64,000 bases of DNA from Daphnia pulex (taxonomy: Eukaryota; Arthropoda; Branchiopoda; Diplostraca; Daphniidae), in assembly GCF_021134715.1 (NCBI RefSeq), contig NC_060025.1, positions 6,634,001 through 6,698,000 of the forward strand, given 5' to 3'. The position numbers and the translations under genes were made by a program. Below, piece after piece: positions 21,148-32,978 of the stretch (position 1 is its first letter; every line of letters begins with the position of its first letter). Under the pieces are notes generated by a model. It did no database searches. It had not been told where the DNA came from and saw only the letters and a list, made by a program, of their open reading frames with translations.

Positions 21148-23481
21148 ATGCGTTCAAAATTCATGAAATTATTATTTTTACTTTTGGGATTCGTCCTTTC
21201 TTCTATTAATCCAGTGGCTGATGCTATACCACTTAGCAATTCTGTACTTTATAAAGATTCAGGTGTTTTCGATAATATTTTTTATATTTTTAACTATTGA
21301 TTAAACTTCGTCCTTCTTTTGTTAAGATCCTATCGTCCAAATGAATATTGCTGACTTTAAATCAACTATTGTAGCTACCAGTAATGCCTGGCTAGTTGAA
21401 TTTTATAGTAGCTGGTGTGGGCATTGCATTGATTTTGCTCCTGCCTATATTCAGCTTGCCAATGATGTAAAAGGTATTTCAATTTTGTATCATGTACACT
21501 AACAGCCTTAATTGAATATATTGTATTCTTTTTAGGTTGGGAAAAGGTAATTAAAGTGGGAGCAGTGGATTGTGCTAAGGAGGAAAATATTCCTTTGTGT
21601 AGAGATTTTGAAATAATGGGCTATCCAACCCTAAAGTTTTTCCCTGCATTTACTGATGCCAGTCATTTAGGCATAGCAAGGACAGGTGGTAAAAAGGTAG
21701 ATGCCATTCGAAATAGCATGATTGACTTCATTGAGCAACAGTTTGCAGAGAAAAAAGCTCCTCCACATTGGCCAGTATTAGGTTCACTTCAGTAAGTGTC
21801 ACTGATTTTTATTCAAACTTAAATATTGACTTTCATTATTTGTGTTCTCCACTTTCTCCCCACTTTTGATTTGAATGGGCAGAATAAAATATGCATACTG
21901 AGACTGTGCATTGTGATAAAGGGCCAGAGTAAAAATTGTAAAGAAAAAATTTTTTCAGATCTCTTTTTCTCTCATACTTAATTTTCTTTTCCCACTATTA
22001 TAAAATAATACTCTAATTGATAGTGTCTACATACTAAATATTCTCAATTTTGTACATTTATCTGTAGAAACGAAACATTGGAGGATTTGTGGAATCACTA
22101 CAACAACAACGAAATTATTCTACTTTTTGAAACGATAGACAACAGCAAATATTGGTCAAGAGAAGCTATAATGGATGCTCATCAATATGCTCCACACTAC
22201 CCGCCAATACGACGAGTGAATGCAACCCACAAAGATTTGGTCACGAAGTACAACGTCCAAACCTTGCCTGCCTTTGTTTTTCTTGAACGAACGGGCAAGT
22301 CAGAACTGTATCAGATTCAACCCGATCGAGATTACATGAAAAAAATTATGCGAAAATTCTTCGACTCGGAGAACGAAGAAGGTTCGTTAGCTATTGCTAA
22401 TATTCCGAAGCCCGTTCACACTCAAGAACCCCATGCCATACACACAAATGTCAAAGCTGCCAAAGACCAAGTTTACATGGCTGATTTAGAAGGAGCTCTG
22501 TTGTACGCATTCGGTCACGAAGTCAGTGTTCATAAGCTTATTGTTGGCAAAGAGTTAGCCGCCCTAAAACAACTGATCAATGTACTTGACCAATACTTTC
22601 CTGGTCGTCCTGAAATGAAAGAGACTATTCATTCCATTAGACGTAATCTGGAAGGGTACAAGAAACAAATTCGAGGAGAAGAGTTTTCCAAATTATGGCG
22701 TGACGCTCTTAATGGTAGAGAAACAAATCAAGAATGGGTTGGATGTCGTGGAAGCCGACCTAATCTGCGGGGGTACCCGTGCTCCTTATGGACAACTTTT
22801 CATACTCTGACAGTGAATTACGCTTTAAAGCAATCTGATGATACTTCAAATGAACCTAATCTTATACTGCAAGCGATGAAGGGTTTTATCAAATACTTTT
22901 TTGGATGTGCCCATTGTTCTAATCATTTCGTTGACATGGCCGAAGATGAAGTAGATCCCATCGAATCAGTAAAATCACCAAGACAAGCCGTTCTTTGGTT
23001 ATGGGCGGCCCATAACAAGGTATTATACGTACATGTTATACTTATCGCTATCAATATTAACTAATTTTGTTTCGTGTCTATCCGTGACTTAAAGGTAAAT
23101 CGAAGAATCGCCAGTGATGCCAGCGAGGATCCAAAAGCACCCAAAATTCAGTTTCCTGCACCGAATAACTGCCCTGATTGTCGACCAAACGGTGTTGAAA
23201 GGGAAGAAGCTGTGTACGACTACTTGATAAAGCTTTACCACCCTGACCATGTTAGCTCGGTTGGGCTTCTTATAGAAAGAAATCCAGCGCACTCGGGTAG
23301 TTCTAGGGTTCAGTCTCTTCCGCTTGGTACCCTATCATTTACTGGATATGACATAAGCCTTTGTGCCGCTATTTACCTGGTCTCTTCGCTTATTTTAATG
23401 CTTGTTCTCTGCCGTATACTGGTCAAAAGACGTCGCTACGTTCGTAAGCAGGTTTACGATGTATGCGGTAAACTCATGTGA
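21148..23481 (+). CDS. QSOX: Quiescin sulfhydryl oxidase (QSOX)
   Basis: QSOX makes disulfide bonds in secreted proteins and passes electrons to oxygen, acting in the Golgi or outside the cell. Exons 21148-21262, 21327-21473, 21536-21791, 22068-23019 and 23095-23481 sum to 618 codons plus stop. Order: signal peptide (MRSKFMKLLFLLLGFVLSS), thioredoxin domain with WCGHC near residue 70, a second thioredoxin-like region without a CxxC, helical spacer, Erv/ALR FAD domain (about residues 400-545) with PCSLWTTFHTL and the FAD-proximal CAHC, then CPDC, and a C-terminal membrane helix (AAIYLVSSLILMLVLCRIL) followed by RRR. The length is typical. The first 560 bp of the gene, to mid exon 3, belong to the palindrome and have a mirror copy upstream. 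Confidence 0.92.
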
Positions 23482-23977
23482 GTGTCTTTTTGTTAAGATT
23501 TTTCTTCTATTTTATACAGTACTTTGACCCACAAAAATTTGCCAATTTTTATTGATAGGGGGAATCAATACAATGAGTGCTATTTGAAGGAACATATTTT
23601 AATCTAATTAAACCATTTCCATATTTGCTGTAAACAGTTCTGCGAGTTCCATATGTGAAAAGATTTGTTCTAGCCCATTTTCGAGCTTGCTGTAAAAGAA
23701 ATAATTTTTTTACAATCTAAAATAAATTGCTCATTTTTAAAAGGTCTAGGGTCGTTTTCACTTAGTTAAATTAAAATAAAACCTACTTGAAACAGATCCA
23801 GAGATTTATCACAATAACGCCGTTTTATTGGATGTAAAATCTCAAATGAGACTGATTTTTTTATCAAAAAAAAACGCATGATTATTATGTTAGTTTTTTG
23901 TTGTATTTTGCTTCGTTGTCTTGGCAACCTTTATTTCGTGAACATTGTGTTGATTCAAAATTTTTCGTCAGCTAGAA
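23482..23977. other. QSOX-RPAP2 intergenic region
   Basis: About 500 bp of AT-rich DNA lie between the two same-strand genes. It should hold the QSOX 3' UTR and the RPAP2 promoter. No further feature is recognised. Confidence 0.5.
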
Positions 23978-25703
23978 ATGGCGGCTGTCAATAAACCGAA
24001 CCAACCACGAACTTCTAAGGAAACTTTACTGGGAAAGTATTAACAAGTCTTCGTTGTGGTTTAATTAATTTCGTGAGTGTAAAGCCTACTTGTGTTTATA
24101 ATTCAGGCGAGCTGCTGTAGAAGCTGCCTTTCGAAAAAAAAAGGAATCGGAACGTAGAGCCCTAGGTCTGGTTGAGCATATGGTGGAGAATTCGGCTGTT
24201 GACACACAGTGGCTTGCAGATAATGTAAGTCAGTAGTAAGTTTTACATCTAAAACAATGCTGTTAAATGTTCTCTGTGAAGGCCAAATTCATCAATCCTC
24301 AATATTATCAAGATACAATTGAAGAAAGAGCTATTGCCAAACAGTGTGGCTTCCCGGTATGTCATAATCTCATAGAAAAAGAATTGAAGCAAAAGTATCG
24401 CATTGATTCAAAAACAAAGAAAGTCTTTGATGTTACTCAACGAAAGGTAGTTATTTTCAAAAAATCTACTGATGAATTAATTTACCCTGGCAAATCTTTG
24501 TTTTCTAGAACTTCTGCAGTGATGTTTGTTTTTCTGCTTCAAACCATTTCAAAGACCAGTTGCTAACCAGCCCACTATGGATGAGGCATAAAGAAAAAAT
24601 CCCTAGATTTGAAATCAATCATACACCAAAGAAGTAATGTGCCCTTGTGTGACTTCATACCTTATTCTTAATTTATATTACCTAAAATGTCTTATCTGGT
24701 GTTGATGTAGGAGTCTAAAGGGAGATGAATTTGTTTTAATTGCTGTTGCTGTTCCTGATGAGGAAAACAATACTGAAGAAGATGTGGAAGTTATTAAAGA
24801 AAAAACAGCATTGAAGCCGAAAACCCAAAGGAAAATTGTCTCAGAGCCAGTGGTTAATCCCTGTAAATTGGTTTCGAAAATCGTACAGCAATGGTTTACG
24901 ATGAGAACGTTCAAGTGGATTCGTAACGTTAAAGAGGAATTCATAGACAATGGCGTTGATTCCATCCAAGAAAAGTTGCTTCAAATGAATATCAATAACC
25001 CAAATGTTAAAGAAGAAGGAATAAATCTTCCAAGGAGGCAGTTCCAACCGCAAACTGAAGATCAGCATTCTCTCAAACAGTTTCGTGCCTTCTTAGCAGG
25101 GAAGACGAAATACGCAGTCGAAAAAGATGACTGTTCAATCATCAAAGATAATACAGGGGACGTTATTGAAAATAAAGAAGAAACTGTTTCAATTATCATT
25201 CCTTTGGCTAATGTCTCAGCTCAAAAAAACCTCCGCAAAAAGATTGTCATGGATTACGTCGAGAAAGGGTATTAGTCTGTCTTCTCACATTCATATTAGT
25301 TGCTGACGATATTTCTTTTTTTCCAATATAGTTTCCCGCAATTGACGACCATAACGGGTCTCGAGTTTCGTCGATATCAGCGTGATCTGATACAACTTGT
25401 ATCAACTTTCAGTTTGACAGCCGACACTATTACGTTCCGATCACATGAAATACCTTTCTTGTGCTTCATCCTAATCACATGGTATGCCTGATTTTTTTTA
25501 ATTGTTTTTATTTAAATTCTAAACTTATTTTTTATAATTTTTCTAGCTTAGCGACGAGAGATTCTGAAGTTAAAGATAGGCTAACGCGTGAGCCAGTAAA
25601 AACTGAAGTGTCGTCTTTTCTGGCTGATTACGAAAGAACTATGGAACAGTTGGAAGAATATGTGATTGATCTATGTAACCCTTTTGAAAATTCGCCGAAT
25701 TAA
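23978..25703 (+). CDS. RPAP2: RNA polymerase II-associated protein 2 (RPAP2/Rtr1)
   Basis: RPAP2 binds RNA polymerase II, helps its nuclear import and has been assigned CTD Ser5 phosphatase activity. Exons 23978-24036, 24107-24224, 24282-24446, 24509-24633, 24711-25268, 25332-25481 and 25547-25703 give 443 codons plus stop. The Rtr1 zinc domain spans roughly residues 30-155: VEHMVE, INPQYYQDTIEERA, KQCGFPVCHN and then FCSDVCFSASNHF, so the two C-x4-C type pairs are present. A mid region has FTMRTFKWIRN, and the C-terminus (FRRYQRDLIQLV, EVKDRL, YERTMEQLEEYV) matches the conserved tail. It is tail-to-tail with dystroglycan, 416 bp apart. Confidence 0.92.
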
Positions 25704-26119
25704 ACTCATATTTGCAAAATTCGGTATATGTGTGAATATGAAATTGCGTGAAACGAATCAAAGCTCTTTTTCTGTTTTATATTTACTTGTGACTTTGTGG
25801 AGGATCTACAAAGACTTGCTGATGTAATGGCAAAATAGTGTCTACAGAAGTTCTTTGTTTTTAGGTGAAGAAAAAAGCTTGCACTAACTTTAAAAAAGAA
25901 ACAAAATGGTGGGACTGATATTAGCTGCGCAACAAGGAAATCGAGTAAAGAGACAAGAGATTTAACACATTTCGTTAGAGTAACACATACGTTCAGTTCA
26001 AGGAGCAAAAAATCTAGTTTAAATTGTAAGAGTCTATCTAGATTGTTGTTAGAAGGATCGAAAAAGAAAGAAGAAACAATAAAGAAAAATAATAGAGTTC
26101 TGGCAGTCAATACGCAATA
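25704..26119. other. Convergent 3' ends of RPAP2 and dystroglycan
   Basis: This region should contain both 3' UTRs. No separate gene is supported; a minus-strand open stretch at 25706-26110 overlaps the Dg stop region and looks like UTR. Confidence 0.5.
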
Positions 26120-29100
26120 TTAGGGTGGAACATAAGGAGGTGGTTTTCGATAAGCTGGGGTGGCTTTGGGTCGCGAGTATCGTGACGAGGAATCGCGACC
26201 AGCCGACAGGGGAGGTGGCGGTTGATAAAGACTGTTTGGCTCCTCTTCCGCATCGTCCGACGGTGTACGGAGCAAGTCATGCTGCTCGGCTGCTTTGTGC
26301 GATGCATAGGGGCTAGCTGAGGAGCGCACCTTATGGTAATCGGGTGGCTGGGACGGTTTCTCCTCTTTGAGAATAACAGGTGCTTTGGCCGGATGACGAC
26401 CACTTGGTCGCTCTTCTAATTCCTCGGCGAATATGATTGGAATACCTTTCGAGACAAAACTGCGCCGCTCTTCCAGGCCCAGCTTTCCTGTTCGTCTGCG
26501 ACGGTAAAGAATGCACGCAATTACGGCAGCAAGCAACAGCATCACCGTGATAATGATGCCCGGAACGATGAATGTTAGTAGGTAATCGTCAGACCACGCA
26601 TCGTCAGTAGACTGCCCGTCTACGCCTTCGGTTTTCCCATCGTCGGCACCCGGCGCGAAGGTTGGCGTATGCTGTCCGACACAGTTGCCCAGCGGAGACA
26701 CTTGTGCAGACGAAGGTTGAAAATCGGCAGCTACGAGAATTTCTGTGCTTCTCTGGGTCAGTTTTCCTTCGTCATCCATCAGCATACGGCGAAGATTTTC
26801 TATCACCGAATTGGGCGGGCATTCCGTGCCAATCAAAGTGGCGTTGCTCCAAGTCACTACTGTAGAGCCAGAGGTAAATGATCGAATGATAATATTACTG
26901 TGATTGGGGTCATTGAATATCTGAGCCAATGCTTCGATTAACCGGACTTTACGACTAGCCTTGCCCATTAGAGTATCATAGTTATCGTCAATGGTGAGTG
27001 AAAATTCAACCAACGGTTGATCTTCAGGTTTTTTTGATCTTTCTTTGACAACCACGACTAGTCCGTCAGATTCGACAGCTCCAGAGCTATCCGTGCACAA
27101 CAGTTGGTATTCTTCACTGCCGACATCGTTGTCCAGCGGCAGGCCGTAGAATTCTTGATTGGGCGAGTCGAATTGAAGCCAGTTGCGTGAATCTAATGGT
27201 TGGCGATTCATATTTTGTAAGGACAATTTGAGCATCCGTGTATCGCCGTCTTCTTCGTCGTGAAACGTGTCAGCTGGGACTGGATAACGGAAGAGTACAC
27301 CTACTTCAGCGCTCAAGTGGTCCACTTGGTTGCGTGTTGTAGGCGCTTGATTCATTTTGCTCGATGGTTTAGTCTCTTTTTGTGGAATGCTCGGCGGTGG
27401 ATTTACTGGTAATGGTTGACAAATACCGTCAAGTTCAACGCTACCTAATGTGACACTCAGCTGCGGGGCTAATTCGGTATCTAACTGATCAGTCACCTGA
27501 TCAGCTACCCGATTATAAATCAGATCAAAAGATTCATGAATTTCGTCTTCAGGACAGTGCGTGCGAGGAAGAGACTCGTTAGACCACGTGAACGTAAAGG
27601 CGTTGCCATTCTTAACGGTGCCATTGATGCGGCGCACTACTATAAAATCTTCTTTGTCACCAACTGTTCTAGATAAGCCAGCTACTGTTTTGAGCATCCA
27701 GTAGACCTGGGGTAAGGTCTCTTCATCTTCCGAGAATTCGGGTTCTAGCTGCAAGGTAAATTGGTGATGGAACGCTCTTTCAGAAGGATGTTGACGCACT
27801 TGGATCTCAGCCCCCTCTGTAACTGTCAAATTGGCTGAATTTCGTGCCTGCACCAAAAACGAGTACTTGCCGATATCATCGGCTAAAGGCAACCCGTAAA
27901 TCTCCTGTTATACGAGAAATAATTAATTAATCAGTAACATGACGTTTGAGGAAAAAAAAACTAGGGAAATTACCCGCTTGGTTGCATTAAATCCAATCCA
28001 AGTTATTCCGTCGAGCGGCTTTCCATCTTCAGAAAGCAACTCCAAGTGCAAATTGGCCGAGCTGCCATCCACGGGATCAGAAAAAGTTGTAACTGGAATT
28101 ACAAACCGGAACACTTTGCCAGCTGTAGCCGGAATTTTTGGTATGCGCATGGTCACTGTAGGAGGAATCGGTGAATTCTATAAACACAAGAAAGGAATCC
28201 ATTAAACGACGATCATGCAAGAACAAAAAATGTTTTTGGCACATTTAACCGTAAAGCAATTTTTAACGGATACGCAGCATCGACTGGGCAGCACCTTAGC
28301 CTTAGGGAATCATTGTTTAGTAATTTTTTTCTCTCTTTTACAACACATGTTGCTTCTTTAAAGGAGGGTAGTCCCTAGAGCGTAACAGGCACAATACCAT
28401 AACGAAAGAAGGGGCATTGGACACAATGTAACAGCTCAACCGGAACAGAAACCCTATATCTTCTCAACTTGACTGCGATATCCGATCCGACTCTATTGCG
28501 CCCGCTAGGGAAACGAAAATATTAAAGTTGACAAACCTTTGCTGTCTCTTCGTCATAATCAGAAATTGAATTAGGCCCCAAAAATTCGAGATCATCCGTC
28601 AGCGGCGGAGTTTCTTCGGAGGACTGTGTTTCTTCAATCCGATCAAACAATGAACTATTGCTATAATCATCGAGCACGCGAACGGTAGTCCCTTCCATAA
28701 CCTGGACGGGAGTCGGTTCGATTTGTCGATTAAGGGTCGGTTCAATGGCAGTCATCCTATTAGCAGGATTGGTCGGATTCTTATTTTTGGGTTTCGTGCT
28801 AGGAATGGGTTCCATCACAGGGGTAGCTAAAACGGAAGGACCCTAAGAAATAAAAGGGGTTTAAACAAAAGCAATCGACCGTATAAAAAGTGATAAGGAA
28901 ATACGTTAAAAAGTGGTGTGGTTGGAGAGATAACGACAGGCTTATTAGGTGATAAGTTTTCTTCATTTACATCCGGTTCCACATCGTCTGATTCCGAATA
29001 ATCATCAATGAGTGAACCTGATCCTTCATTTGCATCATCGTCGTCCATAATCTGCCGACGCACTCTAATAGTGAAGACTTCCCTAGCTGGGCCATCGACT

Positions 29101-29791
29101 CGAACAGCCCAGTCACCGGCATCCGAGGAAGATGGCTGGCCACGGACGGTCTGACTAGTGGCGTCATAAACAATCCAAGGTGGAAGAGGTTTACCATCGC
29201 GTCCGGTGACCTGTGGGAAAAAAACAAACATCAAAACAAAGAACAAAAATAAATAACGAACTTTGAAAAATAAAAACATTCTAGGAACGACTCCGACGAT
29301 TCCACTAAAGATAAACGGACATGTCGCAATCATTAGCATATCAAATGTCTTGCAATTACACAGATATCCTCTTGGGTGGGTGGGGGAGTTGAGAAGGGGT
29401 AGGGGTCATGACATGGGATAGTCATCCAATAGCAACATGATAACATCCTTCCATTGAAATGGTGCCAATGCTTTTCATGCAACTCTAAACCACCTCCCTA
29501 CTTCCGTCAAGAAAATTCTGAACATTTGTTTAGTGTTGCAATCACCTCAGCCATAGAAGTCTGCGATGGTAGATTTATGATGAATGGTTTGCCGGCTTCA
29601 ACAGTGACATCAGGAATATTCTTATGGTCTTGCAGTTGTAAATCCTGCTGATGATGGTTCAGCTGAGCAGGAATATCAAGCCTATTTAGAACTGGATTTC
29701 GAACAGGTTCCATATTAAAGCTGCCTTGGACTGAGCAAAAGGCACTCAGCAGAAAGAAAATCCACGGATTGGGCATTTTTGTTGACAGCAT
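26120..29791 (-). CDS. Dg: Dystroglycan
   Basis: Dystroglycan links extracellular laminin to dystrophin and actin at the plasma membrane. Exons 29791-29546, 29210-28905, 28842-28537, 28177-27974 and 27904-26120 sum to 948 codons plus stop. Order: signal peptide (start MLSTK, or MPNPWIFFLLSAF at 29776), cadherin-like domain (VEAGKPFIINLP), an acidic Ser/Thr/Pro-rich linker, a second cadherin-like domain (TAGKVFRFVIP, ITWIGFN), a SEA-like module, a third cadherin-like domain (VGVLFRYPVPADTF), a second SEA-like module, one transmembrane helix (FIVPGIIITVMLLLAAVIAC) and a cytoplasmic tail ending RKPPPYVPP, the PPxY motif that binds the dystrophin WW domain. The linker is shorter and less mucin-like than in vertebrates. 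Confidence 0.93.
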
Positions 29792-31914
29792 GAGAAAGTG
29801 TGAGTTGGTTCAAGGAAACTTCAACAATCTATGCCAGCAGCTGCAGCATCTACAAAAACAAAGGTAATATAAATAATTTAATATTTATATATTTGTCTAG
29901 TTATGCAGTACAAAAGTTCTCCCATGAGACAGACTCTCCCCCCAAGTTGAGATGCGAGAATAAGCAGCTAGGGAAACGAAAAGGCGAAAAATACCCACAA
30001 AGAGGGGAAGTTGGTGTAATGTAAACGATGACGCGATTAACATAAAAATGCCTTGCGGGTGTGGTACATGAGCACATTTAGAGCCTCTTTCCACTTAATC
30101 GGTGTTCACAATCAAGATAAAAACCAACTCAAAAGGGAGAAGAATTTGACACGACCCAGTCTTATTAAATATCAATGATTTTAACTAACTTTATGGACTT
30201 ACCAATACAAGTATTATGGCCTTCAGCTGCACTTCTATAACAACCGAATCCGATACATTTCAGGGGAGGACTGAGACTAGACTGGGCAAAAGGGGAGGGG
30301 AAGAATACTAAACACGAAGCCTCTTCTGTCTAAAGCAAGTTCCAAGCCGTCGAACATCGACTAGTTTTTTTCTTTCTTTTTTTAAATCTCAAGTGTCTCG
30401 ACGACACACAACACAAAACCCATGGTAGAATCAAGTTTCAGCAATATAGCTCAGTGACGACTGGAAACGGGAAGTCGGAGGACATTACTGGTTCAGTAGT
30501 AGTTTACTCACGACCGGACATTGATGTTCAAAAGATTGATTTACAATATTAGATCGCGCAGCATTTCGAGTCGAACAAAAATAACGACACGAAGTCATTC
30601 ATCTCCTTTCCCTCTTGTACTTTAAGTCGAAAACCGGATGCTTCAGACTAATAGTCTTATGCATATTCCAGGGAAGAAGCAACCAAAAAAGGGGGCCTTA
30701 TAAGGGTAACGGCCTGTATATGGGGTTCTATGCGGTTTTCACGGTCGTGTTGTAACTTAACACGAACGCGCCAACAGATAGCCCACGAATACAGCTTACA
30801 GTTAACTAGGCACAGGCTGGTATTCGTGACAAGAACAAGGCCACCATTCGCATAGTGATAGATTATTTCTTAAGAATAAATTGTTGCAATCAGGTTAGAG
30901 TGCCAACAGGTTTTAAAAGCTTCTCACTACTACTAAAACTAAACACACTTAAAGAGGAAATTAAATACAAGCCTTTAAATACATACAGAAGCAACTGGGA
31001 TGAGCTGAATCAAATGAATCCCAGTAAATAATCCCAGCAATAATGACCGCTCAGACATATTCACGCGACTTTCAGTGATTTCTGGTTTGACGTCTGATGA
31101 TAAAAAAATCAGTAGAGTAAAAAATTGACAGCTAGTGACCAAGGTCCTAGTCACAGTTATAACATGGTATGAGGATGGTTATAGATATAATAGAAAGTCC
31201 GCCCGACTCCGCTTTGTGAATTAATAATAATAAATACGAGGCCCCAGCATATTCAAACCAATACTATATTTTCTGAAGAAAGAATGAAGAATGATTACTT
31301 CATGAAAAGACACAGCATTCCTACACGAGAACTTTTCCCCCGAATTCAATTTAAAAAACAAAGTTGTCGACAAGAAAAGTCGAAAAGCTTATTTCTTATA
31401 TGGTATTGGATGCGCTTAGAATTACCAAACCAAAATAGATAAACCGTATTACACGGCTGAGAGCAACGTAAAGCTGAAACTGTTTCCCACCTCCCAAGAG
31501 CTCGACGCTTCAACGAGATTACAAAAAAATCCCGATTCCATTTGTTTAGTTTTTCTGGATTTTTCGAAAAGGAGTCACACCATTGAAGGTTTTTGAGTAG
31601 GCTATTATGGAACATTCAACGATAGTTTCGTTCAAATCTGAGCTCTTTCGACGTCTCGTCATGAGATTATAGGGGTCACTTCTGATTTTGATAGATTGAA
31701 AAAACAAAAAAAAAAGCAGGAAGGATCAAGGATTTGTTTTTTATTTTGACAAAGACAAGTTTTTGATAAATACCGCTAGGTGTCTTTAGCCGATAGTACA
31801 GCCGTTACTCGTTAGAGAGAGCTCAGTAAAAATAAGTTTCGTCTGCCCACCCAAAGCTTCTTTTGACTTTTCTGAGTTCTAATAGATACACGTGGTAATC
31901 TATCTTAAGTAACA
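29792..31914. other. Dg-PNO1 divergent intergenic region
   Basis: Over 2 kb with no supported gene lie between two divergent starts. The region should hold the Dg promoter and 5' UTR exons and, near 31700-31900, the PNO1 promoter. No conserved RNA gene or repeat is recognised. Confidence 0.5.
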
Positions 31915-32809
31915 ATGGAAGTCAGTAACCAAACAAAGTCTAGCAGTGATTTTGTAAAAGTGCCTAAACGCAAAGCTGCGAAACGCAAAGCTATTCAGCC
32001 TGAAAATGCGGAGAAAAATGAAAGTACATCAATGGAGGTGTCGGAAGAGACTGCTGTGGATAGACCCGCCTTCCCCCCTATCAAGAGAGAAAAGTTGGAG
32101 AACGGAGTCGAAATACGTAAAATATCTGTGCCTGCTCACAGATATTCTCCATTGAAAGAAAATTGGATGAAACTTTTTACTCCTATTGTTGAACATCTTC
32201 ATCTTCAAATCAGGTTCAATTTGAAGAATCGCCAAGTTGAGCTTCGAACATGCAAGGACACTAAAGAAATAGGTACAAAATTACATTTGTGTTTAATAAT
32301 TCTGTTTGTTTTTAATTGGCAAAGAGTTTTTTTTTTACTTGAATTATTTTATTTATATATTTTTATCACATTTACAGCAAATGTTCAAAAGGCTGCTGAT
32401 TTCGTGAAGGCTTTCATCTGTGGGTTTGAAGTAGAAGATGCATTGGCTCTGATTCGTCTTGATGATCTCTTTGTTGATTCTTTTGAGATCAAAGATGTCA
32501 AATCATCTCTTAAAGGTATTAAAGTATTACTTTTAAGTTGCAAACAGTGGCTAATGTGTTTTCTTAGGTGACCATTTGAACAGAGCAATTGGAAGATTGG
32601 CAGGAAAGGGTGGTCGGACAAAATTCACCATTGAAAACGTAACGAAGACAAGAATTGTTTTGGCTGATCAGAAAATTCATATTCTTGGTTCATACCAAAA
32701 CATTCAGATTGCTAAAAGAGCTATTTGTAATCTTATTTTGGGCTCCCCTCCTTCTAAAGTTTATGGTAATTTGAGAGCCGTTGCTAGTAGGTCATCTGAT
32801 CGTTTCTAA
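31915..32809 (+). CDS. PNO1: PNO1 (Dim2) KH-domain ribosome assembly factor
   Basis: PNO1 binds the 3' end region of 18S pre-rRNA and, with NOB1, governs the last cleavage of the 40S precursor. Exons 31915-32272, 32378-32515 and 32568-32809 give 245 codons plus stop, the usual size. The N-terminal 80 residues are basic and disordered (KRKAAKRKA). The first KH-like part has NWMKLFTPIVEHLHLQIRFN and NVQKAADFVKAFICGF. The second KH domain holds NRAIGRLAGKGGRTKFTIEN, with the GxxG-type loop, then LGSYQNIQIAKRAI and the conserved C-terminus GSPPSKVYGNLR. It ends 169 bp from the stop of the convergent zinc-finger gene. Confidence 0.95.
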
Positions 32810-32978
32810 AGACTTGTTACACTGTACAAAACAGACTATTGGCATTTTCCAATACACTTCAATGAACTCATGGTATAAAATTGTATTATCATAAAAGAAA
32901 AGTCGCGAGGTTTACTACAGGTAACATGTGGAGAAGCTAATAGTTAGCAGAAAGTTACTGCTAATAGTTAGAAGCGAG

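Larger units (their letters stand above)
16587..21710. repeat. 5.1-kb palindrome with identical outer arms and diverged inner arms
   Basis: Position x on the left pairs with 38297-x on the right. The outer arms (16587-18265 and 20032-21710) match without visible difference in all places compared, including 231-, 276- and 192-bp stretches. The inner arms (about 18266-19130 and 19167-20031) remain clearly homologous but carry many substitutions and small indels. The centre, near 19148, has a hairpin made of TTTCTACTTTTTCG and its complement. Each inner arm also holds an imperfect palindrome of about 40 nt around ACAGAAATGGATAG (19031-19072, 19234-19275). The left end lies within a QSOX exon; the right arm continues into the intact QSOX gene. 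Confidence 0.9.

Noticed and set aside
25706-26110. Minus-strand 134-codon frame after the Dg stop
   Set aside because: Low-complexity Phe/Ser-rich translation in a probable 3' UTR; no domain, and it lies outside the dystroglycan frame.
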